Source: Actinomycetota bacterium (GTDB taxonomy: Bacteria > Actinomycetota > Actinomycetes > Nanopelagicales > Nanopelagicaceae). From it: DNA of 35,674 nt. Made by a program: the position numbers and the translations under genes. Position 1 is the stretch's first letter; each line of letters opens with the position of its first letter. Location: the NCBI GenBank assembly GCA_005787645.1, contig SYAM01000038.1:1-35674 (forward strand), in the 5' to 3' direction. A model generated the notes under the pieces. That model searched no databases, was not told the DNA's origin, and saw only the letters and a program-made list of their open reading frames with translations. Positions 24,088-32,649 of this stretch are shown here, in pieces.

Positions 24088-25256
24088 TTGTAGTAATTGG
24101 CGGCGGCCTAACAGGATTACGGGCTTCGCTGACCATACAAGAAAGTGGTCAACAGGTTCAGTTGATTGAGGGAAATAGCAATATTGGTGGACGAGTCTCT
24201 TCACAAGAGATCGATGGTTTCACAATTGATCGTGGGTTTCAGGTCATCAACCCCGGTTATCGGGAATTACAACGGCTTCATATTCGCACCCATTTCCACC
24301 CGATCCCCGCGGGTGCGGCAGCGATGGTCGGCGGACAGTGGCGCTTCTTTGGTGATCCGCGGCGAGAGATTCGAACGATTGTCGAAGCGCTCCCCAGCAT
24401 CGCAAGCAATCCGCTGCCCTTCTTTTCGCTGTTGCGTGCAGTCTTATTCGCCAGAATTGACGAAGGAGAGAGCGCGGCGACATTTCTCCAGCGAATCGGA
24501 ATAAATGGTGAAATTTATGATGCGATAGTCGAGCCTTTTCTTCGTGGTGTTTTTCTCATTGAACTAACGCAGGTAGATGCGAGATTTGCCAGGCGCGTAC
24601 TCCGTTCACTTTATCGCCAAGTTCCAGGCCTTCCCGACGGAGGCGTGCAAGCTCTCTCGCAGGAGCTACGTAATAGATTAAAATCCATTCATTGTGGTGA
24701 GTTGGTCCACGAGGTAACCCGCTCTGGAAAAGGATTCTCCGTAAGAACGGAGAGTTCGACAATCTCCGCTCGAAAAGTGATCGTTGCCGCAGATTACTCA
24801 AGTGCTCTAAAATTCTCAGATCATCTGCCGAGCATCCATCATGCTCGCTCGACTGCCTGGTATTTCACACTCGAACACCCGTTACATATGCAACACCAAC
24901 TCCACGTTGCATCATTGAATTCTGGGCCCATAGTCACGGCAATAGATCTTGCAGCTGTAGTGCCCAGTTATTCACCAGATGGTCGAGGCTTGCTCTCCGT
25001 CACAACTCTTGATACATGCGATGAATCTGCGGTGCGAAGTCAACTGGCAGAAATGTATGGCGAAGCGATAACTGGCGATCTCATCACTGTATTTGATATC
25101 GATAATGCGCTACCTATCCTTGCACCGGGAGCGAGTCGAAGCGGAATTCTTGAAGAAGATGGGCTGATCTTCGCAGGTGACTACCTCACCGAACCATCTC
25201 AGAATGGCGCGCTGCTATCAGGTCGTTTAGCGGGGGAATCTGCAATCAACAACTAA
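24084..25256 (+). CDS. FAD-dependent oxidoreductase (amine oxidase/phytoene desaturase-like)
   Basis: This is a 390-residue flavoprotein. The N-terminal dinucleotide-binding motif GGGLTGLRASLTIQESG is followed by IEGNSNIGGRVSS, and FAD contacts continue in the C-terminus (GLIFAGDYLTEPSQNGALLSG). The FTIDRGFQVINPGYREL segment is typical of the phytoene dehydrogenase/NAD(P)-binding group. No membrane helices are evident. The GTG start overlaps the Gfo/Idh gene by 4 bp (GTGA), giving a three-gene translationally coupled unit with the MMPL transporter. Carotenoid desaturation is possible but unproved, since no other carotenoid genes are present in the window. Confidence 0.9.
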   Translation: MIVVIGGGLTGLRASLTIQESGQQVQLIEGNSNIGGRVSSQEIDGFTIDRGFQVINPGYRELQRLHIRTHFHPIPAGAAAMVGGQWRFFGDPRREIRTIVEALPSIASNPLPFFSLLRAVLFARIDEGESAATFLQRIGINGEIYDAIVEPFLRGVFLIELTQVDARFARRVLRSLYRQVPGLPDGGVQALSQELRNRLKSIHCGELVHEVTRSGKGFSVRTESSTISARKVIVAADYSSALKFSDHLPSIHHARSTAWYFTLEHPLHMQHQLHVASLNSGPIVTAIDLAAVVPSYSPDGRGLLSVTTLDTCDESAVRSQLAEMYGEAITGDLITVFDIDNALPILAPGASRSGILEEDGLIFAGDYLTEPSQNGALLSGRLAGESAINN

Positions 25257-25276
25257 TGGTAATTCAGAGTGCAGGA

Positions 25277-26161
25277 TTAGTGTGCAGCCAATTTCGCTAA
25301 TGCTGGAGCAAGATGGGGGTGGTCAAAGGTAAAGCCTGCCTCATTGAGCCGTTCTGGGAGAACGCGTTTTGAACCGAGGATCTCGGTAGAGAATCCACCC
25401 AATGTGAGCTTGAGCGCGAAGCCTGGCACCGGCAGGAGCGCTGGCCTACGAAGCGCGCGAGCAAGAGCCGCAGTAAATTCACTATTCGTTGCTGGATTAG
25501 GGGCAGTGAGATTGATAGGCCCCGAAAGATCGCTGTCAATGAGGAAATCGATTGCGCGAACCTCATCATGAATAGTGATCCAGGACCACCATTGCTTTCC
25601 TGAGCCTAGTTTTCCTCCGAAGCCAAATTTGAAAAGCGGCATCATTCTTCCCAAGGCTCCGCCAGTGGGATCAAGGACTAGACCAGTACGTATCTTCACC
25701 GTTCTCACAGATGGAGCGCTATCAGCGGCGCGCTCCCACTCAAGACATACATGCGCAAGGAAATCATCCCCGCCACGATCGTTTTCAGTTACGGCACGAT
25801 TTCCCGTCTCTCCGTACCAGCCAATTGCACTTGATGAGACAAGTGATTTGATTTTCAATTCCTCGGCGGCATTGGCAATAGTTGTCGTTCCATAGAGTCG
25901 AGAATTGAGAATCTCACCCTTGTATGCGGTGCTCCACCGTTTATCTCCGACACCAGCGCCTGCAAGGTGCACAATCGAATCAACTCCTTCAAGGGCGACA
26001 AGATCCACCTTGCCCTCCATGGGATCCCAGAGCGCTTCATCCTTTGCTCGTGGTTCGCGTCGGACCAGTTTGATGACAGTGTCACCTTTCTCACGTAGGT
26101 GAGCAACAAGTGCCGAACCAATCAGACCTGAAGCGCCAGTAACTGCGATGGTCCGTGACAT
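25277..26161 (-). CDS. TIGR01777 / SDR39U1-type epimerase
   Basis: The 294-residue extended SDR starts with VTGASGLIGSALVAHLREKGDTV, followed by SSSAIGWYGETG (containing the Y and S of the family) and the C-terminal DUF1731 domain (LPVPGFALKLTLGGFSTEILGSKRVLPERL). TIGR01777 members are NAD(P)-dependent nucleoside-sugar-epimerase-like proteins of unknown substrate, found widely with actinobacterial dehydrogenase clusters. The gene begins 5 bp after the E2 stop and is probably the last of the pepA-lpd-E2 unit. It converges on the FAD oxidoreductase gene. Confidence 0.94.
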   Translation of the reverse strand: MSRTIAVTGASGLIGSALVAHLREKGDTVIKLVRREPRAKDEALWDPMEGKVDLVALEGVDSIVHLAGAGVGDKRWSTAYKGEILNSRLYGTTTIANAAEELKIKSLVSSSAIGWYGETGNRAVTENDRGGDDFLAHVCLEWERAADSAPSVRTVKIRTGLVLDPTGGALGRMMPLFKFGFGGKLGSGKQWWSWITIHDEVRAIDFLIDSDLSGPINLTAPNPATNSEFTAALARALRRPALLPVPGFALKLTLGGFSTEILGSKRVLPERLNEAGFTFDHPHLAPALAKLAAH

Positions 26162-26166
26162 CGCCT

Positions 26167-27816
26167 TTATATTCCTAAGTCAGCTTCGAAGCGACCAAGT
26201 TCTAAACGCTCTTTGAGCGTGCCCAAGAATCGTGCTGCATCGGCGCCGTCAACGATCCGATGGTCATAAGAGATTGCAAGGTAAACCATTGATCGGATCG
26301 CAATCTTCTCTTCACCATCACTCTCAGTAATGACGACTGGACGTTTCACAATCGAGCCAATTCCCAGAATTGCTACCTGAGGTTGGTTGATGATCGGGGT
26401 ATCAAAGAGCGCACCCCGACTTCCCGTGTTCGTAATTGTGAATGTGCCACCGCTTAATTCATCAGGATTGATCTTGCTTTCGCGGGTCCGTAATGCAACA
26501 TCATTGATTCGGCGGGCTAAACCACCGAGATTCAAGTCACCAGCATCTTTTATCACCGGAACGAGCAGGCCGCGTTCTGTATCTACGGCGATGCCAAGAT
26601 TCTCCGTGCCATGATAGACGATATTTTCACCATCAATCGAGGCATTCACGACTGGATGTTGTTTGAGCGCCTCACAGACTGCTACCGCAAAGAACGGCAG
26701 GAAAGTGAGGTTGACCCCTTCGCGCTCTTGGAAAGCGTTCTTTGCTTTTGCACGCAGTTTCGCAATCTTGGTCACATCTACCTCGATAACAGTGGTGAGT
26801 TGCGCAGCTGTTTGGAGCGATTCAACCATTCGCGAGGCGATGACTTTTCGCAAGCGCGTCATTGGAACACTCGTGCCGCGAAGTGGAGAGGTGGTAACGG
26901 TAGCTGCTGGACTTGATGGTGCGCTAACCGCCTGAACTGGAGCTGGCGTCACATTTGCAACCGGAGTCAGCGCGCGTGCTCGTTCAGCAGCATCGTAAAC
27001 ATCTTGTTTGCGAATCCGTCCACCAACGCCTGTTCCAGAGATGCTCGCAAGATCAACCTGAAGCTCTGCAGCAAGTTTTCGTACTAGTGGTGTTACGTAC
27101 GAATCAGATTCAACGCCTCTGCTCTGGGCAACCTGGGCAACCTGGGCAACCGGTGCGGGAATCGTATTCATGGGAGCGGGCTGTGCAGGAGCAGCAACAG
27201 GAGCAGCAACAGGAGCCGATGGAGCGCTCACTCCACCAGATGGAGTAATCGCAGCGAGTTTGCCGCCCACTGGGACCACAGAATCTGCAGGAGCAAAAAT
27301 CTCACTGACCGATCCAGCTACAGGAGAGGGGATTTCGGTATCAACTTTGTCGGTGGAGACTTCAAGGAGAGCTTCATCCATTGCGATGGATTCACCAACA
27401 TTCTTGAGCCAACGGGTAACAGTGCCTTCGGTGACGCTCTCACCAAGTGCTGGCATCACCACAATTTCTGCAGACTTTGCAGAGGTGTTAGCGCTCACAA
27501 CAGCTGGTACTGCTGGTGGAGCAGGAGTTGGCGCTGGCGTGGCTGGAGCAGGAGTTGAAAGCGGAGCCGCAGCGGGTGAACCATCATTGATGACGACTAA
27601 TTCGGCGCCCACCGGAACAGTTTGATCAACTGCAACGAGAATCTTTGCAACGGTGCCAGCGACGGGAGAGGGGATTTCGGTATCGACCTTGTCGGTCGAA
27701 ACCTCTAGGAGCGGTTCGTCGACTGCGACCTGATCGCCTTCATTCTTGAGCCAACGAGTAACGGTGCCTTCGGTCACGCTCTCACCAAGGGCTGGCATCA
27801 CCACATTAAATGACAT
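26167..27816 (-). CDS. sucB: Dihydrolipoyllysine-residue acyltransferase (E2) with two lipoyl domains
   Basis: The 549-residue E2 subunit has two nearly identical lipoyl domains, with lipoyl lysines K43 and K157 in [15 protein letters not shown]. They are joined by Ala/Pro-rich linkers to a peripheral-subunit-binding domain (about 242-278, [22 protein letters not shown]) and a C-terminal catalytic domain with the [13 protein letters not shown] motif near residue 519. It is usually labelled sucB. In actinobacteria with KGD-type oxoglutarate dehydrogenase this E2 mainly serves pyruvate dehydrogenase (aceF/dlaT), so the acyl group is uncertain. The ATG has AGAGGAG upstream. It lies 34 bp after lpd and depends on LipA/LipB from the same window. 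Confidence 0.93.
   Translation of the reverse strand: MSFNVVMPALGESVTEGTVTRWLKNEGDQVAVDEPLLEVSTDKVDTEIPSPVAGTVAKILVAVDQTVPVGAELVVINDGSPAAAPLSTPAPATPAPTPAPPAVPAVVSANTSAKSAEIVVMPALGESVTEGTVTRWLKNVGESIAMDEALLEVSTDKVDTEIPSPVAGSVSEIFAPADSVVPVGGKLAAITPSGGVSAPSAPVAAPVAAPAQPAPMNTIPAPVAQVAQVAQSRGVESDSYVTPLVRKLAAELQVDLASISGTGVGGRIRKQDVYDAAERARALTPVANVTPAPVQAVSAPSSPAATVTTSPLRGTSVPMTRLRKVIASRMVESLQTAAQLTTVIEVDVTKIAKLRAKAKNAFQEREGVNLTFLPFFAVAVCEALKQHPVVNASIDGENIVYHGTENLGIAVDTERGLLVPVIKDAGDLNLGGLARRINDVALRTRESKINPDELSGGTFTITNTGSRGALFDTPIINQPQVAILGIGSIVKRPVVITESDGEEKIAIRSMVYLAISYDHRIVDGADAARFLGTLKERLELGRFEADLGI
27124..27150 (+). repeat. Three tandem copies of a 9-bp unit in the E2 linker
   Basis: The plus-strand unit CTGGGCAAC is repeated three times without change, encoding the VAQ tripeptides of the flexible linker between the second lipoyl domain and the binding domain. 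In-frame slippage would lengthen or shorten the linker without loss of function. Confidence 0.9.
27186..27216 (+). repeat. 12-bp tandem repeat in the E2 linker
   Basis: The unit CAGGAGCAGCAA occurs twice and continues for a further seven bases. It encodes the Ala/Pro/Val-rich linker after the second lipoyl domain. It is part of the coding sequence and in frame. Confidence 0.9.
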
Positions 27817-27850
27817 CGTCTTCTCCTCTTATTCTCGCTAATCGTAATAA

Positions 27851-29215
27851 CTATCCGTGAGCGTGCAATGGCTTGCCCGCCAAAGCCAGGTGAGCCTCGC
27901 CCATCGCCTCTGACATGGTGGGGTGGGCGTGGATTAGCGGGGCGACATCATCGGCGCTCGCCTCCCAGTTGAAGATTAATTGCGCCTCAGCGAGTAATTC
28001 TCCAACGCGAGAGCCAACCATATGTATTCCCAATACCGGACCGTTCTTCTCTGAAACTAGTTTTATCGAACCTGAGGTACGCAAGATTTGAGATTTCCCA
28101 TTTCCCGCCAAATCGTAAACCAGCTCCACCACATCATGTCCGCGCTCTTTTGCCTGCGCCGTCGTCAATCCCACTGATGCAACTTCTGGCTCCGAATAGG
28201 TCACCCGTGGAACACCGTCGTAGTTGATTGGTCGAGGGTTTAGTCCTGCAATCTCTTCGGCGACAAGAATCCCCTCACCAAAACCTACATGTGCCAGTTG
28301 GAGCGTAGGAATCAGATCGCCAACGGCAAATACATTTGGCAGATTAGTGCGGCACTTCTCATTGACGAGAACGTACCCACGCTCCATAGCCACGCCAATC
28401 TCTTCATACCCCAGGTTTGCAGATGTTGGTCCGCGGCCGACGGAGACAAGAAGGAGATCTGCTTCGAATTCACGTCCATCTTCGAGTAGAACCTTCACGC
28501 CATTTTCAGTTGGCGTAGCGCTCTTGAAGCGCACTCCGAGTTCGAAATTGATTCCACGTTTCCGGTAAGCGCGCTCTAGCAACTTCGAGGACGATTCATC
28601 CTCTAGTGGAACGAGGTGTTGCAATCCTTCAATGATGCGCACTTCAGAACCAAATGATTTCCAGACCGAAGCAAACTCACACCCGATCACGCCACCACCA
28701 AGAACAATGACGCTCTTGGGAACATAGTCCAATCCCAGGGCATGATCACTGGTGACGATCGTGGTCCCATTGATCTCGAGTCCCGGAAGAGACTTGGGGT
28801 AGGAGCCAGTAGCAAGTACGAGATTTTTCCCAGTGTACTTTTCGCCATTTACTTCAACGGTGTCGGATGAGACCACTTTGCCATGGCCCTCGATAAAGGT
28901 GATGCCCCGACTTTTCACTAGACCTTGAAGGCCTTTGTAGAGTTTCGAGACCACACCATCTTTATAGGTGTTCACTCCAGGCATATCGATGCCACCTAAT
29001 TCAGCAACGACTCCAAACTCATGCGCTTCCCTCGTGTTATCGGCAATCTCCCCGGCATGAAGAAGGGCTTTGGTGGGGATGCAGCCTCGATGAAGACAGG
29101 TGCCACCTAACTTGCCCGCTTCAATCAGCGCCACGGAGAGACCAAGTTGAGCCGATCGAAGAGCGCAGGCATAGCCACCTGAGCCGCCACCAAGAATCAC
29201 TACATCAAAGGACAT
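27851..29215 (-). CDS. lpd: Dihydrolipoyl dehydrogenase (E3)
   Basis: The 454-residue flavoprotein reoxidises dihydrolipoyl groups for pyruvate/oxoglutarate dehydrogenase and glycine cleavage, reducing NAD. It has FAD motif LGGGSGGYACALRSAQLG, the redox-active disulfide C40/C45 (GGTCLHRGCIPTKALLH), the NAD-binding motif VLGGGVIGCEFASVW and the C-terminal active-site His-Glu pair in HAHPTMSEAMGEA. GGAG lies about 8 nt before its ATG. It lies 34 bp upstream of the E2 gene and 56 bp downstream of pepA, in the same direction. Confidence 0.97.
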   Translation of the reverse strand: MSFDVVILGGGSGGYACALRSAQLGLSVALIEAGKLGGTCLHRGCIPTKALLHAGEIADNTREAHEFGVVAELGGIDMPGVNTYKDGVVSKLYKGLQGLVKSRGITFIEGHGKVVSSDTVEVNGEKYTGKNLVLATGSYPKSLPGLEINGTTIVTSDHALGLDYVPKSVIVLGGGVIGCEFASVWKSFGSEVRIIEGLQHLVPLEDESSSKLLERAYRKRGINFELGVRFKSATPTENGVKVLLEDGREFEADLLLVSVGRGPTSANLGYEEIGVAMERGYVLVNEKCRTNLPNVFAVGDLIPTLQLAHVGFGEGILVAEEIAGLNPRPINYDGVPRVTYSEPEVASVGLTTAQAKERGHDVVELVYDLAGNGKSQILRTSGSIKLVSEKNGPVLGIHMVGSRVGELLAEAQLIFNWEASADDVAPLIHAHPTMSEAMGEAHLALAGKPLHAHG

Positions 29216-29271
29216 CTACCTAACTCCACTCTCGGGTGCTATCACGTTTTGCAGGAGATATCCTCCCACTT

Positions 29272-30765
29272 TCACCGGGTACTCGTGACCTCGGCGAGAT
29301 GGACCAGCGAGCGAACGGCAAAGCCCACCCCGCCTACGGGGGTGTACCCGTGAGGATCTCCCTCGTTATAGGAGGGGCCGGCGATATCCAAATGGAGCCA
29401 GGGCAAATCGGTAGGAACGAACTCGCGTAAGAAGAGGCCAGCAACCAGCATCCCACCCATGCGCTCGCCGATATTTGCAAGATCAGCAGTTGGGGAATCT
29501 AACGAGGGGCGCAACTCCTCGGGAAGTGGCATAGGCCAAAAGTTCTCACCCGCACTTCTGGCCGCATTCAAGAATCGATCTCGGAATCGATCGTCGTTAC
29601 CCATCACTGCCGCAGTTCTTTTCCCAAGCGCGATGATTTGCGCTCCCGTTAACGTTGCAACATCGATGATGCCATCGAGATCTTTACTCACTTCAACTGC
29701 TCGCACCAAGGCATCAGCGAGGATTAATCGACCTTCTGCATCGGGATTCAAGACTTCGACAGTCTTCCCACCATAAATCGATATGACATCGCTAGGCCTA
29801 GTGGCAGATTCGCTCACCATGTTCTCAGCAAGTGGCGCCCATACATCAATCGCAACTGGAATCTTTAATTCGGCAATCGCAATGATTGCACCGACAACTG
29901 CGGCTGCGCCACTCATATCCGATTTCATCGCCTCCATACCTTGAGCTGGCTTTAACGCCAGACCCCCGGTGTCGAAGGTGATTCCTTTGCCTACATACGC
30001 ATATTTCCTCCGCGCTTTCGCAGGACGATATGAGAGATGGAGTAAACGAGGAGGATTGACAGAACCTTGGCCTACCGCAGTGATTCCACCGTAACCTTCA
30101 TTGCGAAGTTGTACATCGCTCTTCACTTGAACTTTCACAGAGCTAGGCAAAAGTTTTCTGACAAGCGCGACGAAAGTAGTTGGCGTCAGATAACTTGGCG
30201 GCATGTTGATGAGATCGCGCACCATGAGCACCTGTTTGACAATGATCTCGGATCTCTTGAGAGTTTGTGCGCTATTTTTGATTGAGCGCCCTGGAGCGAT
30301 TGTGATTCTCTCTAGTTGCTTTGGATTTATGGAAGAACCTTTAAATTGGTGGAATTGATAGGCGCCAAGAAGAGCACCCTCTGCGATCGCTGCCAATTCA
30401 TCACTATTTCCAATTTCAATGGCAAAAGTGGCGCGAGCGTGACCAGCAAGTGCTCGTGAGGCAGCGCCCGCGGCGCGTCGAAGTTGCTCCAGATCGCTCT
30501 TCGTCGGTAGCGCGGCAGCAATAATCAATCGACCCGCTGGATCAGTCAGCGACCGAGTTTCATCCGGTTCACCCTTTACATGCGTATTTTCCAGGGCGCG
30601 CGTAAGCCATTGTGCGCTCTCTGCGGAGAGCGCCTTGACTGCCAATGAGAGCGTGAGCGAACTTATGGAGTTTTTCACGCTCACTCGATAACCAACTACC
30701 AAAGGTTCGGATCTTCCTGGCGCTCCCAGCGCGAGTGCGGTGACTTTTGTCGAGATTGGCTTCAT
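29272..30765 (-). CDS. pepA: Leucyl aminopeptidase (M17)
   Basis: The 497-residue cytosolic metallopeptidase removes N-terminal amino acids. The two-metal active site is intact: KGITFDTGGLALKPAQGMEAMKSDMSGAAAV supplies Lys and Asp residues, and NPDAEGRLILADAL carries the Asp/Glu pair and the catalytic Arg. The N-terminal domain is variable as usual for M17. It starts at ATG 30763-30765, 6 nt after a TAGGCT box with no Shine-Dalgarno sequence, so it is probably leaderless. It is divergent from gcvT with only 35 bp between the two ATGs and heads the lpd-E2-TIGR01777 unit. Confidence 0.96.
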   Translation of the reverse strand: MKPISTKVTALALGAPGRSEPLVVGYRVSVKNSISSLTLSLAVKALSAESAQWLTRALENTHVKGEPDETRSLTDPAGRLIIAAALPTKSDLEQLRRAAGAASRALAGHARATFAIEIGNSDELAAIAEGALLGAYQFHQFKGSSINPKQLERITIAPGRSIKNSAQTLKRSEIIVKQVLMVRDLINMPPSYLTPTTFVALVRKLLPSSVKVQVKSDVQLRNEGYGGITAVGQGSVNPPRLLHLSYRPAKARRKYAYVGKGITFDTGGLALKPAQGMEAMKSDMSGAAAVVGAIIAIAELKIPVAIDVWAPLAENMVSESATRPSDVISIYGGKTVEVLNPDAEGRLILADALVRAVEVSKDLDGIIDVATLTGAQIIALGKRTAAVMGNDDRFRDRFLNAARSAGENFWPMPLPEELRPSLDSPTADLANIGERMGGMLVAGLFLREFVPTDLPWLHLDIAGPSYNEGDPHGYTPVGGVGFAVRSLVHLAEVTSTR

Positions 30766-30771
30766 GGTACG

Positions 30772-30777
30772 AGCCTA
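30772..30777 (-). promoter_or_regulatory. Candidate -10 box (leaderless) of pepA
   Basis: TAGGCT on the minus strand is followed by CGTACC and the pepA ATG. Its expected -35 position (30795-30800) falls on the spacer of the divergent gcvT promoter. Confidence 0.45.
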
Positions 30778-30788
30778 ACGATTCGCGG

Positions 30789-30794
30789 TAAGTT
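30789..30794 (+). promoter_or_regulatory. Candidate -10 box (leaderless) of gcvT
   Basis: TAAGTT is followed by GCGGTT and the gcvT ATG at 30801. There is no Shine-Dalgarno sequence. Its expected -35 position (30766-30771) lies on the spacer of the pepA promoter, so the two promoters interlock. Confidence 0.4.
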
Positions 30795-30800
30795 GCGGTT

Positions 30801-31907
30801 ATGGAATCGCCCCTCCTTGAGCTCCATCGCTCCCTCGGGGCTAAGTTGGGTGACTTTGCAGGGTGGCAGATGCCTCTGGAGTATCCCGCTCCCATCGGGG
30901 GTGGAACTTTGGCCGAACATGAAGCGGTCCGTGAGACGGTGGCCATATTTGATGTTTCACATTTGGGAAAGATATCTATTTCCGGAACAGGTGCGAAGGC
31001 TTGGGTGAATGAGATTTTCACCAATAATTTAGAGAAAATTACCTCCGGGCAAGCGCAATACTCATTGCTCTGCGCACCGAATGGCGGAGTAATAGATGAC
31101 GTCATTATCTACTGCAAAGGTGATGACGAAATTCTCATCGTGCCAAATGCAGCAAATTCAGCAGAGGTCTTTCACATCTTAAATGAACAGCGCTCACTCT
31201 CTGATGCACATCTCAAACTGGCAAATCTCCATGAAGATTTCGCAGTCATTGCTGTGCAAGGGCCCCTTTCATCTCGTGCGTTGGCTCACGTCGGTATAGA
31301 TGTTTCGCTCGAATACATGTCCTTTACGGAAATCTCATTCGAAGGGTCCACATTTACGCTCTGTCGCACTGGTTATTCGGGTGAACATGGTTATGAGTTA
31401 ATTCCACCGCGTGAGATTGCAGTGTCATTGTGGAATACCTTGACTAGAGCAATTCTGGCGCTAGATGGAAAGATTGCAGGGCTTGGAGCGCGCGATACCT
31501 TACGTACGGAAATGGGTTATCCACTCCACGGCCACGAACTCTCTCTGGATATCTCTCCATTGGATGCCAATCTCTCCTGGGCGGTGGGCTGGCAAAAGAA
31601 ATCCTTCAGTGGCCACGAAGCCCTCCGCGAACAACAGGCAAAAGGGATCGAGCGAATACTCCGTGGTTTACTACTGACCGAAAAAGGAATTCCACGTGCG
31701 GGAATGTTGGTTCGCAATTCAGTTGGAGCGGTGGTTGGTGAAGTGACAAGTGGAACCTTTTCTCCAACGCTTAAGCAGGGGATAGCGCTAGCCTTCATTG
31801 AAGCCGGCATTGAAGTTGGCGAGCAGTTGCTCGTCGACGTTAGAGGACGGGCTTTAGGAGCGGTCGTGGTCAAACCGCCATTTGTTCCCTCGCATGTTCG
31901 CGATTAA
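30801..31907 (+). CDS. gcvT: Aminomethyltransferase (glycine cleavage T protein)
   Basis: The 368-residue folate-binding protein moves the methylene group from the aminomethyl-lipoyl H protein to tetrahydrofolate, releasing ammonia. Family motifs are seen: N-terminal HRSLGAKLGDFAGWQMPLEYP, VFDVSHLGKISISG, CAPNGGVIDDVIIY, the folate-site TGYSGEHGYEL, and C-terminal GLGARDTLRTEMGYPLHGHEL with the conserved Asp/Arg region. Length is standard. gcvH and gcvP are not in the window; the E3 subunit (lpd) is nearby. Its 3' end overlaps the convergent ECF S-component gene by 38 bp. Confidence 0.96.
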   Translation: MESPLLELHRSLGAKLGDFAGWQMPLEYPAPIGGGTLAEHEAVRETVAIFDVSHLGKISISGTGAKAWVNEIFTNNLEKITSGQAQYSLLCAPNGGVIDDVIIYCKGDDEILIVPNAANSAEVFHILNEQRSLSDAHLKLANLHEDFAVIAVQGPLSSRALAHVGIDVSLEYMSFTEISFEGSTFTLCRTGYSGEHGYELIPPREIAVSLWNTLTRAILALDGKIAGLGARDTLRTEMGYPLHGHELSLDISPLDANLSWAVGWQKKSFSGHEALREQQAKGIERILRGLLLTEKGIPRAGMLVRNSVGAVVGEVTSGTFSPTLKQGIALAFIEAGIEVGEQLLVDVRGRALGAVVVKPPFVPSHVRD

Positions 31908-32649
31908 TAAGAACGTTCCCTCGACGAATCGCTCGACGTAACGAATTCAGAATCGGACGACCGAGCAAGAGAATTAATATTGTGTTGAAAATTGCACGAG
32001 GAATATCCCAAGCAAGAGCAGTTGCAAAATGGAAGAGGACGAAACGTTGGAGATTGTCTAGTACCTCCGCACCAGGAAGGTATGCAATAGAGGTTGCAGG
32101 GGAGACTATCCAAGGCCATAGTTGTAGATCCATCATTGCACCGAAGAGAAGAGCGGTCACCGCCCCGTAACAAGCAAGAAGCGGTAATTCAATTGATTCC
32201 TTCACCTTGGGGAGCGCTCCAGCGCCCCAGCCAATCCATGCTGCGCACATCATTTGAAATGCAAGCCACGGTCCGACGCCTCCTGTGAGTAAAGCAGAGG
32301 CGAGCATTGTGGTGAGTCCGAGTATGAAACCAAATCTCTTCCCTAACGCCTTGCCTCCGATAATGATGAGAAACCAAATCGGCTCCAGGCCTACAGCGCC
32401 AGCGCCAATTGCTCGAAGGGCAGCGCCAGTTGCGCTCAGCACGCCAAGGAATGCCAGAGTCTTTACATCTAGTTGCCCCAGAGTGATTTCGACAATAAGA
32501 ATAATTGCCAGTAATGGCATTAATCCGAGAAATAACCATCGTGCGGCGCTGTCATTCTCTGCGGAAATAAAAAGTGGCCAGGTAAATGCGAGTAGACCGA
32601 TTAGTGAAGCAAGAAGTATCACTAGGGAAGAGAGCCGTTCTTTCTTCAT
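31870..32649 (-). CDS. ECF transporter S component (SCO2325-like)
   Basis: This 259-residue integral membrane protein with about seven hydrophobic helices is the substrate-binding subunit of an ECF-type vitamin importer. Recognisable stretches include FLGVLSATGAALRAIGAGAVGLEPIWFLIIIGGKALGKRFGFILG and WLAFQMMCAAWIGWGAGALP. I recognise it by its operon with a fused double ATPase, EcfT and an SCO2322-like protein, and by resemblance to SCO2325 of Streptomyces as remembered. The substrate is not proved; cobalamin or a related compound is the inferred candidate. It overlaps the ATPase gene by 4 bp and gcvT by 38 bp (convergent). Confidence 0.85.
   Translation of the reverse strand: MKKERLSSLVILLASLIGLLAFTWPLFISAENDSAARWLFLGLMPLLAIILIVEITLGQLDVKTLAFLGVLSATGAALRAIGAGAVGLEPIWFLIIIGGKALGKRFGFILGLTTMLASALLTGGVGPWLAFQMMCAAWIGWGAGALPKVKESIELPLLACYGAVTALLFGAMMDLQLWPWIVSPATSIAYLPGAEVLDNLQRFVLFHFATALAWDIPRAIFNTILILLLGRPILNSLRRAIRRGNVLINREHAREQMAV

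Noticed and set aside
27124-27216. CRISPR-like short repeats
   Set aside because: The units are directly contiguous without spacers and encode the Ala/Pro-rich E2 linker in frame.
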